From NCBI RefSeq assembly GCF_000237925.1, contig NW_017386075.1, positions 1-64,000 of the forward strand: a stretch of DNA of 64,000 nucleotides, written 5' to 3'. The DNA comes from Schistosoma mansoni. Its lineage: Eukaryota; Platyhelminthes; Trematoda; Strigeidida; Schistosomatidae. How positions within the stretch are numbered: position 1 is the stretch's first letter; each line of letters starts with the position of its first letter. Shown here one piece after another: positions 40,262 through 51,054 of the stretch. A program made the position numbers and the translations under genes. Under the pieces are notes generated by a model. That model was not told the origin of the DNA. It made no database searches and saw only the letters and a program-made list of their open reading frames with translations.

Positions 40262-40619
40262 TGTAGTGACCGGCTTGTCTCGATAAGAACACGATTGGAA
40301 TAACAGAAACAATTATTATTATTGTAACCAATTGTACCAGCGATTGTTTTACTGTACTTCTTTAACTGCATCAGACTCACTTCTTGTTCCGTTATCCGCC
40401 CTGTTCGGTTCGAACTTTCTTACGCTCTGCCCATTTTACCTGTACTTGTTGGCACGTTTTGGTATTCTTTCGATACCACGAGATCGCCAATAAATATACT
40501 TTATCTGGACTAATTAAAGCCTTCTGATTTGCAAGTTATCAAAGGAACCAAGTCGTTGCTGGGCGCGTAATCGAATTGTAGTGCTGATCATAGTCCGTCC
40601 TCGACTCGACGTCACTACA
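40262..40619 (+). mobile_element. Solo LTR, group K, with 9-bp inverted termini
   Basis: Begins tgtagtgac and ends gtcactaca, a perfect 9-bp inverted repeat with TG/CA ends. Polyadenylation-like aataaa near 40491. Inserted beside or into the group G LTR. No clear target duplication (ctaa/ctat). Confidence 0.65.
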
Positions 40620-41029
40620 CTATAATACAAGATCCATTTACTGTTAGAAAACGAAGCAAACATTAAGTATGGTTGAAACGTTTCACAGGTTATATGTACA
40701 CATATACCTAAGAGTTTATATATTACTGTGAAAATTCAGACTACATAACTCTTTGAATGTTTCTTGATGACTAAGGAACCATTTTAGATCTCATGTTAGA
40801 TCATTTTGATGACAATAATGATGAAATTCAGCCTCTTAACTAACGCCATATGTATATACCTTGATGAAATCATTTTGTTGATAACAGAATAAATCAATGC
40901 GAATAAGAAAACATTTTGAGAAGGAGCAATGTCATGTATACAAATTAGCAGATAGCTGATGATAGATAAATACTGATCGAATCTCGGACTGTTATTACCC
41001 CGTTAGTTAGATAGGAGTTTGTGAGAACG
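40620..41029. other. Unrecognised AT-rich sequence
   Basis: Nothing supported on either strand. Confidence 0.4.
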
Positions 41030-41372
41030 CCCCCCCACGATTGAACTCAAGGAAGCTCAAAGAAGTTCAGAAAGAGTCGAAGACATTCCATCCAATTATC
41101 TTTTGAAAGAACTTTTCAGAATCTCAACATATAGCTTCCCGATTTGAAAAATACCTAAAAACTCCTGCATATGGATCGGATGACTTTCATGATGATTTCA
41201 TTTTTACTAAAAACTATAAATACCTTAGTGTTTTGTATCATATTTGACCCTGTTTTCAATAACATTCCTTTTCACTTGTCTTCTGTCTTCTATCTTGCAA
41301 CTTAGAGGGTTCTAGCGTTCGAATGACTAAATAGTACGCGGTATATCAAGAATCTAAGTTCTAGATATAACA
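41030..41372 (+). mobile_element. Solo LTR, group E
   Basis: tgtgagaacgc ... gatataaca; flanks gagtt and gaatt. The last 52 bp and the following flank recur at 42489-42571 beyond the gap. Confidence 0.75.
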
Positions 41373-41429
41373 GAATTATCATAATTGAAATCATAAGTCA
41401 TTTGAAGATAAACCCACCCGGGAAAAAAC

Positions 41430-41723
41430 CCCGCGAGGTTTTCATACGCGAGTCATCGATCACTTGGAACCATCTTACCTGAAGAAGTTACTTTTCAGCT
41501 TGTGTATAGAAATCTGTTGTCAGAATAATATTTGTAAATATTTCTAGTTATGACTAATGAACGCTGTCCAAAATCACTTGGCAAAACCACCACTTAGAAT
41601 CCCGATTTCTACGACTTATTATCTCTGAGTTGTTCAACTATCCATCCAACTAACACTACTAACCATGAGTCAACCACTATGTTTTCATTGGTGTACGATC
41701 CTAGAGCTTCTCCTTCTGAACAA
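41430..41723. repeat. Arm 1 of a near-perfect 290-bp inverted repeat
   Basis: Complement of about 43248-43522 with hardly a difference (for example cacttggcaaaaccacc against ggtggttttgccaagtg). See findings. Confidence 0.9.
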
Positions 41724-41869
41724 TGTATGTACTTTTATAAGTCAATATGATTTGATGGACATTTGTATTGAAAATAATACTAAGTTACATTTCACTTGAT
41801 TTAGAAAAGAAAAAAAAACGGTTTTTTTTGGATATCAGACTTCTTGTTAAAATGAAAGCATCACTATGA

Positions 41870-41960
41870 ATAGTGGTTAACAGTAGAATCCAGTATGACG
41901 CGCATTTCGTCCGATTTGGGACTCATCAGCTGGATGTACCTGAATCCCAGAGTGAATGAG
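41870..41960 (-). ncRNA. Type 1 hammerhead ribozyme, antisense, core intact
   Basis: The minus strand reads ccagctgatgagtcccaaat, then ggacgaaatgcgcgtc and a GTC triplet. Canonical CUGAUGA and GAAA are present. Three bases (ata) lie before the ctgg side of stem I. Confidence 0.7.
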
Positions 41961-41984
41961 AAGATACTGTAGTGAACATGAACA

Positions 41985-42288
41985 TGAATGGAGACAATCG
42001 AATGTATTTAGGCACAAATTACAGGCTATCTCACTAAATTCTGATAACCATACAGCAAACAGTGAATTTACAAATTAACAACCAATTGTTTTAATCTTCA
42101 CTGTTCCTTCTGTAAATATTAGTTCATCTTCTCTAATTTCATTGTTTATGCATTTTCCTACGAATTGCGCTTCATTTCAGTTCTTTCCTTATCGATCTTC
42201 TGACAAAATACATTCTCTGTCTCACCATCACCATATACTACTTATGTGGATATAAGTAGACCACACTACAATACAAGTAAACAACAAT
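41985..42288 (+). repeat. Family F repeat (runs into gap)
   Basis: ggagacaatcgaatgtattt to atgtggatataagtagacc, close to 15755-16055. Confidence 0.65.
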
Positions 42289-42488
42289 NNNNNNNNNNNN
42301 NNNNNNNNNNNNNNNNNNNNNNNNNNNNNNNNNNNNNNNNNNNNNNNNNNNNNNNNNNNNNNNNNNNNNNNNNNNNNNNNNNNNNNNNNNNNNNNNNNNN
42401 NNNNNNNNNNNNNNNNNNNNNNNNNNNNNNNNNNNNNNNNNNNNNNNNNNNNNNNNNNNNNNNNNNNNNNNNNNNNNNNNNNNNNNNN
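42289..42488. other. Assembly gap (200 N)
   Basis: Exactly 200 N. Sequence after it repeats 41321-41403. Confidence 0.99.
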
Positions 42489-42549
42489 CGAATGACTAAA
42501 TAGTACGCGGTATATCAAGAATCTAAGTTCTAGATATAACAGAATTATC

Positions 42550-42955
42550 ATAATTGAAATCATAAGTCATTTGAAGATAGACCACCATGGAAAACCTGGA
42601 AGCACTGGATGGCCGTTTCGTTCTATTATGGGACTCCTCAGTGGAAGTGAGCATCCACGATCCCGCCTCGCGAGATTCAAACCGAGGACCTAACAATCTC
42701 GCGCGCGAGCACTTAACCGATAGACCACTCAGCCGGCATCCAACGTTGTTAATGTCTAACTTCATCGAATTCACGAAATTGAGGAACCATTCACCAATGT
42801 CTTCAGTGAATTGATATCTCCCAACAGACCTGGTTGAACTCGCAAGGCGGGTTCGTGGATGCGCACTTCTGAGGAGTCCCACAATAGAACAAACGGCCGT
42901 CCAGTGCTTCCAGGTTTTCCATGGTGGTCAATTGAGACTCATGATCTCAACTATA
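42550..42955. mobile_element. Type 2 fold-back element
   Basis: Antisense unit (42565-42840, tRNA-like and hammerhead complement) joined to a sense arm (about 42841-42955: gcgaggtgg-type start, hammerhead, ccatggtggtc). Confidence 0.75.
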
Positions 42956-42998
42956 TATTATTATATGTATTCTTGTAGTATCACTATTGAGTAACTAT

Positions 42999-43026
42999 TA
43001 TATATATATATATATATATATATATC
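42999..43026. repeat. (TA)n microsatellite
   Basis: Uninterrupted TA dinucleotides. Confidence 0.9.
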
Positions 43027-43039
43027 ATTAGCTTTCGTT

Positions 43040-43330
43040 TGATTCACTAACTAATGTTAGTTTGTTTCCAGTTAACCATTCAGTCTTCTCTACTCACAGC
43101 CACATCTGGCGCGTTCATGTATGATTATTATTTTTCATTTTATGGTATGATGTGGTCTAGTATCCATGTATATAAACTACATCTTCTTGAAATATAATAG
43201 TAGTTAAAGTTGATCACCGACTTCTGAATTCAACATCAGGGTAGAAGGAGAAGCTCTAGGATCGTACACCAATGAAAACATAGTGGTTGACTCATGGTTA
43301 GTAGTGTTAGTTGGATGGATAGTTGAACAA
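43040..43330 (+). mobile_element. LTR fossil, group H
   Basis: cacagccacatctgg, tggtatgatgtggtc, tatataaacta and gaaatataatag follow the order of 4785-4880. Right end overlaps inverted-repeat arm 2 (43248-43522). Confidence 0.55.
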
Positions 43331-43529
43331 CTCAGAGATAATAAGTCGTAGAAATCGGGATTCTAAGTGGTGGTTTTGCCAAGTGATTTTGGACAGCGTT
43401 CATTAGTCATAACTAGAAATATTTACAAATATTATTCTGACAACAGATTTCTATGCACAAGCTGAAAAGTAACTTCTTCAGGTAAGAGGTTCCAAGTAAT
43501 GATGACTCGGTATGAAAACCTGTGTGCCA

Positions 43530-44142
43530 TGGGTATTTTCCACGTTCTTGGCTTTTGTACTCGACTGGTATATCCTCTGAGTTATCTCCATCTGGTAAGA
43601 AGAAAAAGAGAGATTATATCATTTTCAAAATCATTTCTTAGTATTCGATATACTAAAATCAGATCGTCTCTTAATCTGCGGTAGGACAGAGTAAAGAAAT
43701 CTAGCTTCTCAAGCAGCTCTTTCTACGATAAACCTCGGAGTTCTGGAACTACATGGGTAGCTACCCTTTGTATTTTTCCCAAGATATCCGAGTCACCATT
43801 CAAACAATTAATAAAAAATCGAATCATTATGGTTTTCACAAAACAGTATGGTCGATAAAATGTGATTAGTATCAAAAACTACACAACATACACTTAGTGA
43901 CCAAACAGTAATTGTGTAATGTGCCATGTTAGAATTCACTATTCTCTGTAACATTGGATTATGCTTTTATCAAAAGGAAAAAAATGTGCACATCACTTAC
44001 TGAGATATAAACCTGAAGAACGATACAGAGAAGGAATCCGACTCCAACTATTTCGTTTAATCAAACCGTCGAAGCTGCGGAGAATGTAATTCAATCTTTA
44101 AAGTGACCTTGATAAGTTTCACCTACATATTAGGTGCAAAAC
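43530..44142. other. Unrecognised sequence
   Basis: A 61-codon frame (43499-43684) shows no family resemblance. Nothing else supported. Confidence 0.35.
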
Positions 44143-44492
44143 TGTTATATCGCTAACTTAGATTCTTAGTATTTTACGTATAACTTGAGCACTCGAACGA
44201 TAGAATCTTTCCAAGTCGCAAAAAGAGAAGAAAGAAGACAAATGGAAGGAATGTTATTTCAAACAGTGTTAATTATGGTACAATACTGTCAGGTATTTAT
44301 AGTTTTTAGTAAAAACGAAATCATCATTATAGTTATCCAATCCACATATAGGGGGTGATTAGAATTGTTCAATAAGGAAGCTACATGTAGTGATTCTGGA
44401 ATATTCTTCCAAAAACTGATTGAGTGGAATATATTCGGTTCCTTCTGAGCTTCTTATAGCTTCTTCAACTTCATCTATGGACTGTCCTCATA
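44143..44492 (-). mobile_element. Solo LTR, group E, with exact 5-bp duplication
   Basis: Antisense: tgttatatcgc ... gactgtcctcata, flanked by aaaac on both sides (44138-44142, 44493-44497). Whole as a solo LTR, an old recombination product. Confidence 0.85.
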
Positions 44493-44615
44493 AAAACTAA
44501 GTTAGGAGCTAACGTAACAAATCAAAGTTGAAATTAATGGTTAGAAGTTATCGTTAGGGTTTTCATCACGAAATGAAAGCAGCTGTAATTCAATAATACT
44601 GTGAATGAATGAATT

Positions 44616-45630
44616 TTGTACACAAAAAAAAGAGGTCTTACATTAAATCTGATGAATTCAATTAGAAATTACAGTCTCATCATATTCTACCTATTTCTTA
44701 CTCAATTTATTACTTACAACAAACCGATTGATTCTTCTCCCTCAATTTCTTCATCTACATTTCAGTCGAATTTCACTACGGAAAAATTTATCATACACAA
44801 CTTATAGAGAACAGTTCTTATCAATTTCTGAACACATTCTTCACTAATACTCAAAACTTTCACATTTGATCAACTCGGAGAATGAAATCATTCAAAAAGA
44901 AACGTTTCATGATACACAACACTCTCTCTCTTGTTGTATGGCAACAAGCGAGAATACAAGCGGACAATCAAATGTATTTAGGTGCAAAATTACAGAAGAT
45001 CTCGTTAAAATCTGATAACCAAACAGTAAACACCTCATTTTAAGCAAAGATGGATAGTGGTTAGCAGTGGAATCTAGTTTGACGCGCATTTCGTCGTTTT
45101 TGGGACTCGTCAGCTGGATGTACCTGCATCATAGAGTTGATGTTCACTCTGGGACTCAGTTGCAAAATGTCAGTCACTCGTTTCACACTTTGTTGTTCTT
45201 TCGTTTCTATACCAATCACTCTCTCTTCTCATTCCCTTTTCTTCGACTTTTTTGACTTTCTGACACCAGACATTTCACTTTCAATTAGTGGATGATACAT
45301 ACTACTTATACCTGTCAACATCTGTACCACACAACACACTATCTGTCTTCACACTACACAGGCATTATGATATATCCATCACCAAATAGTGAATACATAT
45401 TTCACTACATAACCGATATTTATTCTTACGTCATAACCAAACAACCAACTTACAACAAATTCAATCTACGTAAATTGACTATTTAGCACATTACACAACA
45501 AATCGGTAAAATATTTGCAAGTACTTGGCACCATTTATTGATCATTGTAGTTAGAAATTCATATCTTTCTTCGTTTATTTAAGAAACGATTCTGCATTTC
45601 CATCATGGACTGAACTTATTTAGGTAACCA
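44616..45630 (+). repeat. Duplicated segment, copy 1 (contains family F)
   Basis: Aligns with 53545-54400 over nearly its whole length, including F and the downstream cttggcaccatttattgatc. Carries an extra type 1 insertion at 45040-45157. Confidence 0.8.
45040..45157 (-). mobile_element. Type 1 SINE 3' part inside family F
   Basis: aagcaaagatggatagtgg to tgttcactctgggactc, antisense, splitting F between ctcatttt and ttgcaaaatg. The empty site is at about 53957-53966. Hammerhead core ctgacgag is kept; stem II has mismatches. Confidence 0.8.
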
Positions 45631-45633
45631 TTG

Positions 45634-46040
45634 TGTTATATCTTGTGGTTTGCGTGCCCTGTTTAATACATAACATGACGATGCCGTCAATTAGAAAGCA
45701 GTGAATTATTGATCAGATCAATGACACACAAAACCCGTTCGAACAGTCTAGAGTCCTTATCGGTCCTGCTTTCCACCTAGCTCAGGCAGTTAAGTCCAGA
45801 ACATCAATAACAGCTTCTGCAATATGAATCATTATTCTCAAACATACTGAGTTTATATACCAATCAAACTGACCACATTGTACCAATAAAATAGAAAATA
45901 ACATTTGTACAAGATTTGGCTAAATGTGGCTGTGAATAGGGAAGATAGTAATTGATAGACCGGGGATAACTCATGAATGGTAAATCGTGTAGTAATAGTT
46001 CATAGGTCAAAATAAAGCTTATAATAAAGAGAACATAAAT
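45634..46040 (-). mobile_element. LTR fossil, group H, antisense
   Basis: The minus strand gives cacagccacatttagcc, gtacaatgtggtcag, tatataaactcag and an end in gatataaca (45634). A plus-oriented scrap of the same LTR start follows at 46045 (tgttatatcctagtgaag). Confidence 0.6.
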
Positions 46041-46139
46041 ATTGTTATATCCTAGTGAAGACATAAGTACGGGTAATTTCCGGGATCTATTACTAACTAC
46101 ATGCTAATATTCGTCAATATTTGAATGAAAAAGAATAGG

Positions 46140-46250
46140 CACTGGATACGCACTGTTGAGGAGTCCCACAATTAGACGAAACGGCAGTCCAGTGCTCCCA
46201 GGTTTTCCATGATGGTCTAGCATCAATTGACTAATGATTTCAACTATATA
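46140..46250 (+). mobile_element. Type 2 3' fragment
   Basis: gcactgttgaggagtccc, gacgaaacgg, cagtgctcccagg: hammerhead and 3' end only; C3 of the core is T. Confidence 0.65.
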
Positions 46251-46565
46251 TGAAAAAAAAATTGTTAAAAATGAAACTTAAATTAATGTATACTGAGAGA
46301 ACAGAATAATACTGTTGTCATTCCCTACAGCATAGAAACATCAAAGGAAATTAAGAAGGTTCTTGTAGTGAGGTTGTTATGTTAAGCCCACTTCTAGCTT
46401 CTGGACGGGCCAATTAATCCTCTCTTCTTGAGTCACATTTCGTATGATCATGTGTTATTTTTATCTGGCTATAAATATTGATTAACGCTTAATTAAATGG
46501 AGTTAGCTCACATGACATCTACACTGCGCGTCGTTTCTCTTCACTTTTTTCTCTTCGCTTCATTA

Positions 46566-46930
46566 TCAGAAGGGGTTTTGTAAAGGACAGTTGCTCAGTT
46601 TCGTGGATTGGTTGAATTTAGACATTAACACCGTTGGATGCCAGCCAGCTCAGTGGTATAGAGGATATAGACTGATAGGTCCTCGGTTCGAATCTCGCGA
46701 GGCAGGATCCTGGATGCCCACAATTGAAGAGTCTCACAATAGGATGAAAAGCGCGTCCTGGATTCCAATGGTAGTTACTATCCATCTTTGCTTATAATGC
46801 TTATGAATTAGGGCTATATCGAGGAAATACGCACAGTATGCACATATGGCCAATAAGAGATTGATCAATTGTAGTCCTAAAACATCAATGGTAAGATACA
46901 AGCAAACAATACCAAGTGAATTGGTATTCT
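46566..46930 (+). mobile_element. Chimera: type 2 5' half joined to type 1 3' half
   Basis: Type 2 tRNA-like part (ggttcgaatctcgcgagg) runs into a hammerhead whose GAAA (aggatgaaa) is followed by type 1 sequence (agcgcgtcctggattcc ... atctttgctta). An inverted type 1 5' region follows (46795-46925). Confidence 0.75.
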
Positions 46931-47279
46931 AATGTTTTAATATTGTAACTATGTATATGATGTTTCACATTTCACATACACTTACTTCTATATCTTTACA
47001 AAATCTATTCAACTGTACTATTCATTCATACATACATAGAATTATCAACATCTGTTTAGAAGGAAGATAAAGAGATTGAATCTATTCACTTCATTATAAC
47101 TATGATTATGATATTGGTAGATATATATATATATATATACACAATCGGTTATTCATTTTCTCATTGTGAACTTTTCACATTTTTCACATCTTATTGTACC
47201 ATATATTCCTATCTAAACCAAGTTAATATCTAAATAGGATTGGATACAATGGTAATATGGATTTATTAGTTAAGTGTTA

Positions 47280-47870
47280 TACATTCTTATATAGTTGAAA
47301 TCATGAGTCAATTGAAGCGAGACTACCATGGAAAACCTGGAAGCACTGGACAACCGTTTCGTCCTATTGTAGAATTCCTCAGTGGCAGTGCACATCCACG
47401 ATATATTCTTTGATAATTTTGATTATATCAGAATGAAGTTAAGAGTTCACGCTCGAGACGGAAAGTCTTGAATTCGAATCCCAGGTGTATGATCGTGGAT
47501 GAGTACTGTTGAAGAGTACCATACTGTTGTTGCGAATGAGAACACAGGTGAGGACATCCAACTATGTATTTCGTACAAATTACGACGTTACCTGATAAAA
47601 TACAAAAACCATACTATGATACACTATTTACAAAATGTTCTTCAATTGCCTCAGGCTTCATTGTTCCTAGATTTCCACACAAATTGCTTTTTATTTCTGT
47701 TCTCCTCTTCTTAATCTTCTCAATCTTCTGCTGTCAGATATTCTATTCCTTACTCACCATATATACTACTTATGTCGATATAAGTAGCTCACACCATACT
47801 AGGACGGAACGGCCGTCCGGGTTTTTACTTGTGGTCTAGCTTAGATCAACTCATGAATTCAACTTTTAGA
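47280..47870. mobile_element. Type 2 pieces, one split by family F
   Basis: 47280-47405 is antisense type 2. 47440-47525 plus 47793-47870 is a sense type 2 element cut in its hammerhead by F at 47526-47792. Confidence 0.75.
47526..47792 (+). repeat. Family F insertion with 8-bp duplication
   Basis: 267 bp flanked by accatact at 47518-47525 and 47793-47800. An 8-bp duplication would suit some DNA transposons, but no terminal inverted repeat is evident. Confidence 0.7.
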
Positions 47871-48119
47871 ATTTTGATTTTGGTTATTACCCTAGAGTAA
47901 TCCGGCTCAAGTTTACTGGATGAAATATTGAAGTTATTTAGATTGAAGTCTCTAAAATTGTTTCGAATATCACTTATACTAATTTTATTTACTGTTAAAA
48001 AAGTATAAGTATTTTAATGAGGTTAGCTGTCATTGAGAATAGAGAGTTATAATTTAACTTCTAAACTACTCTTCTTTGTATAACCTCTTTACAATTTCAT
48101 CAAAACCGTGAATTCATCT

Positions 48120-48445
48120 ACGTTAGATAACCAATGAAAAACTGGTAATACTGAATGGCTTTTTAGCCTTAGTACAAAACTCTTCATCTGTGAGCATCCA
48201 AGATCCTACAACTGTGAATGAAAACAAAGACACTCGATCTCGCACGGGATCACTTAACCTCTAGACCACTGACTCGGGATCTAATGGTGTACAAGTTTGA
48301 CCTTAATCAATACTGAGTAACCACAGACCATTGTCTTTGATAGGCACTTTCTTCACACCTAATGCAGCTGAACTCCACTGGTCAAGGCTTTTCATTAGAA
48401 ATCAGGAAACTTCTTGAAGCTATTCACTAGTGCAAACATGATATA
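48120..48445 (-). mobile_element. Old type 2 copy
   Basis: Antisense hammerhead region, cacttaacctctagaccact (tRNA-like complement), gaactccactggtc. Strongly decayed. Confidence 0.6.
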
Positions 48446-49337
48446 TGTATATAATCAAAGCATAAGCAGTTATGAAAAGTAGTTCTCTTGTAGTACTTGC
48501 AGTTCGAGCAAACCAAAGGTGCACAATGTTTATTCATTGAATGTTGACCAGAGTCACTTTTGTCTAGACATTGATTCTGATCGGATTCTCTCAATCAAGT
48601 CACGAATTGCCCTAGTAACCTGAATAACTAGCCAATCAAATCGTTTCTTAATCTCCTACTACGTCAATCTGGTCTGATGTGTCTGTAAACTATCCCTGTT
48701 ACATGTGATCTACCAAAGGCATTATTACCCTATATATTTGTGTGAGTCATAAATTTTATTCATTTCGATAGGACATGCAATACTGGTCGGTATGTTTGTG
48801 CGTTTCACTTAATGACTGTAATTCCCTTCATTATTGTACTTATCTCATTGTTTTTATATAGACAAACAGATAAAGTTTAAAGCCAAGTTGTCCTTGTTCT
48901 GATTATAGTTTTTACATAGACTGTGGGATCGCCAGTATCACGTTTATAATTATAGTAGTATATTTGTAGCACAAATTAAATCCTATAGACCGTTCATGGC
49001 TTATGGATTTAAATCATAGAGAGAACACCGATCCCCACGAGATAACAAGTACGCCTTGCCCACGAATGCCAACAAGAACTGAACTTATGTCTATGAATTC
49101 CTATCAAATACCTCTATCCACCTAATACCTCAACACAGTGTGCAAGATGTTGGATCATTTCGGCTAAGGCTACATTATAACTTGATCAATAAAATCTAAT
49201 AGTCACTAAGCAAAACTAAATAAACATAACATTGATCACAATGCAGTAGTAAAGTAATTTAACGCTACATACTTTACAGAACCTCCTTCATTCTAACATT
49301 TTTATGACTACTGATTGGTTGTATGTTTCCCAAAATT
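48446..49337. other. Unrecognised sequence
   Basis: Possible LTR-like signals (tttttatatagac near 48855) but no supported boundaries or coding sequence. Confidence 0.3.
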
Positions 49338-49349
49338 AGATAATAATCA

Positions 49350-50511
49350 CAACTCTACGTATCATTGTGGAACAATCAATCGAATGGAATTCATCACTCT
49401 ACGTCAACTTCATCGACTACGAGAAGGCATTTGATAGCGTGGACAGGACGACACTATGGAGGCTTCTTCGACACTACGGCGTGCCTGAGAAGATAATCAA
49501 TATCTTACAGAACTCCTATGATGGACTAAACTGCCAAATCGTCCACGGAGGTCAACTCACCGACTCGTTTGAAGTAAAGACCGGTGTAAGGCAAGGTTGC
49601 TTACTCTCACCCTTTCTCTTTCTCCTGGTGATCGACTGGATCATGAAGACGTCAACAACTGGAGGAATGCACGGGATACAGTGAACAGGCAGGATGCAGC
49701 TTGACGATTTAGACTTCGCGGATGATCTGGCTCTTCTATCACACACGCAACAACAAATGCAGGAGAAAACGACCAGTGTAGCAGCAGCCTCAGCAGCAGT
49801 AGGTCTCAATATAAACAAAGGGAAAAGCAAGACTCTCCGATACAATATAACATGCACCAATCGAATTACACTTGACGGAGAAGCTTTGGAGGATGTGGAA
49901 ATCTTTACATATCTGGGCAGCATCATTGATGAACACGGTGGATCAGATGCAGATGTGAGGGCGCGGATCGGCAAAGCAAGAGCAGCATACCTACAGCTGA
50001 AAAACATCTGGAGCTCAAAACAATTGTCAACCAACACCAAGGTTAGAATTTTCAATACAAATGTCAAGACAGTTCTTCTGTATGGGGCAGAGACGTGGAG
50101 AACTACGAAAGCCATTATCCAGAAGATACAAGTGTTTATTAACAGCTGTCTACGCAAGATACTTCGGATCCGATGGCCAGACACTATCAGTAACATTCTA
50201 CTGTAGGAGACAACAAACCAGATTCCAGCGGAGGAAGAAATCAGGAAGAAGCACTGGAAGTGGATTGGGCACACTTTGAGGAAATCACCCAATCGTGTCA
50301 CAAGACAAGCCCTCACATGGAATCCTGAAGGTCGAAGGAGAAGAGGAAGACCAAAGAACACATTACGCCGAGAAATAGAGACAGACATGAGAAGAATGAA
50401 CAAGAACTGGAAAGAACTAGAAAAGAAGGCCCAGGACAGAGTGGGTTGGAGAAAGCTGGTCGGCGGCCTATGCTCCATTGGGAGTAACAGGCGAAAGTAA
50501 GTAAGTAAGTA
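49350..50511 (+). mobile_element. 5'-truncated RTE-B LINE
   Basis: 1,162 bp with 12-bp duplication agataataatca (49338-49349, 50512-50523). RT palm: DYEKAFDSVDR, VRQGCLLSPFLFLL, FADDLALLSH. After it come [51 protein letters not shown] and [16 protein letters not shown]-to-stop changes lie at about 49682 and 50205, so one frame is cut in three. Ends in taag repeats. The best RTE-B copy here; the endonuclease is missing. Confidence 0.92.
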
Positions 50512-50565
50512 AGATAATAATCAGAAGATTACATGAAGCATAACTCTTTTGAACAGAGATTATGT

Positions 50566-50566
50566 G

Positions 50567-50608
<42 letters not shown>
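50566..50608. repeat. (TAC)n microsatellite
   Basis: About 14 perfect TAC units. Confidence 0.9.
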
Positions 50609-51054
50609 ACACTAGTACTACAATTCATTCTCGCATTATCACCTTTCCTCTGCACCACACATACACCTAGATTTGAATACAAACTTGTAGATAGATTCGA
50701 CCTTCACCTTACCAATAGAAATATATTGTGAGTAATTTAGACATGCTTGTGAGAATTTGGTTTCTAATAGTATGAGAATCAATAATACACATCACTTGGA
50801 TGGGTAGATATCAGTTAAAGAGTAACTAATGACTTGTAAGTGTTGAATAAATGACATATTGATTGTGCACTGATTGATTGTGTCCACTGAAGTGAATACT
50901 ATTAGTCGATTTGATAAAGTTAGATAATACAATGAGAAGACGAAATTAATCAGAACACTGATGTGATATACGATAAACTGATTAATCAGCGATGAGTTCG
51001 ACTAGATGATTCAAAGTTTAACTGCTAATCAATAAACAATAAATCAGTAACTGC

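Noticed and set aside
42228-42563. Open frames across the second gap
   Set aside because: Mostly N, with family F and LTR sequence at the ends.
49552-50478. 308-codon minus-strand open frame
   Set aside because: It is the antisense shadow of the RTE-B reverse transcriptase region, which has the real motifs on the plus strand.
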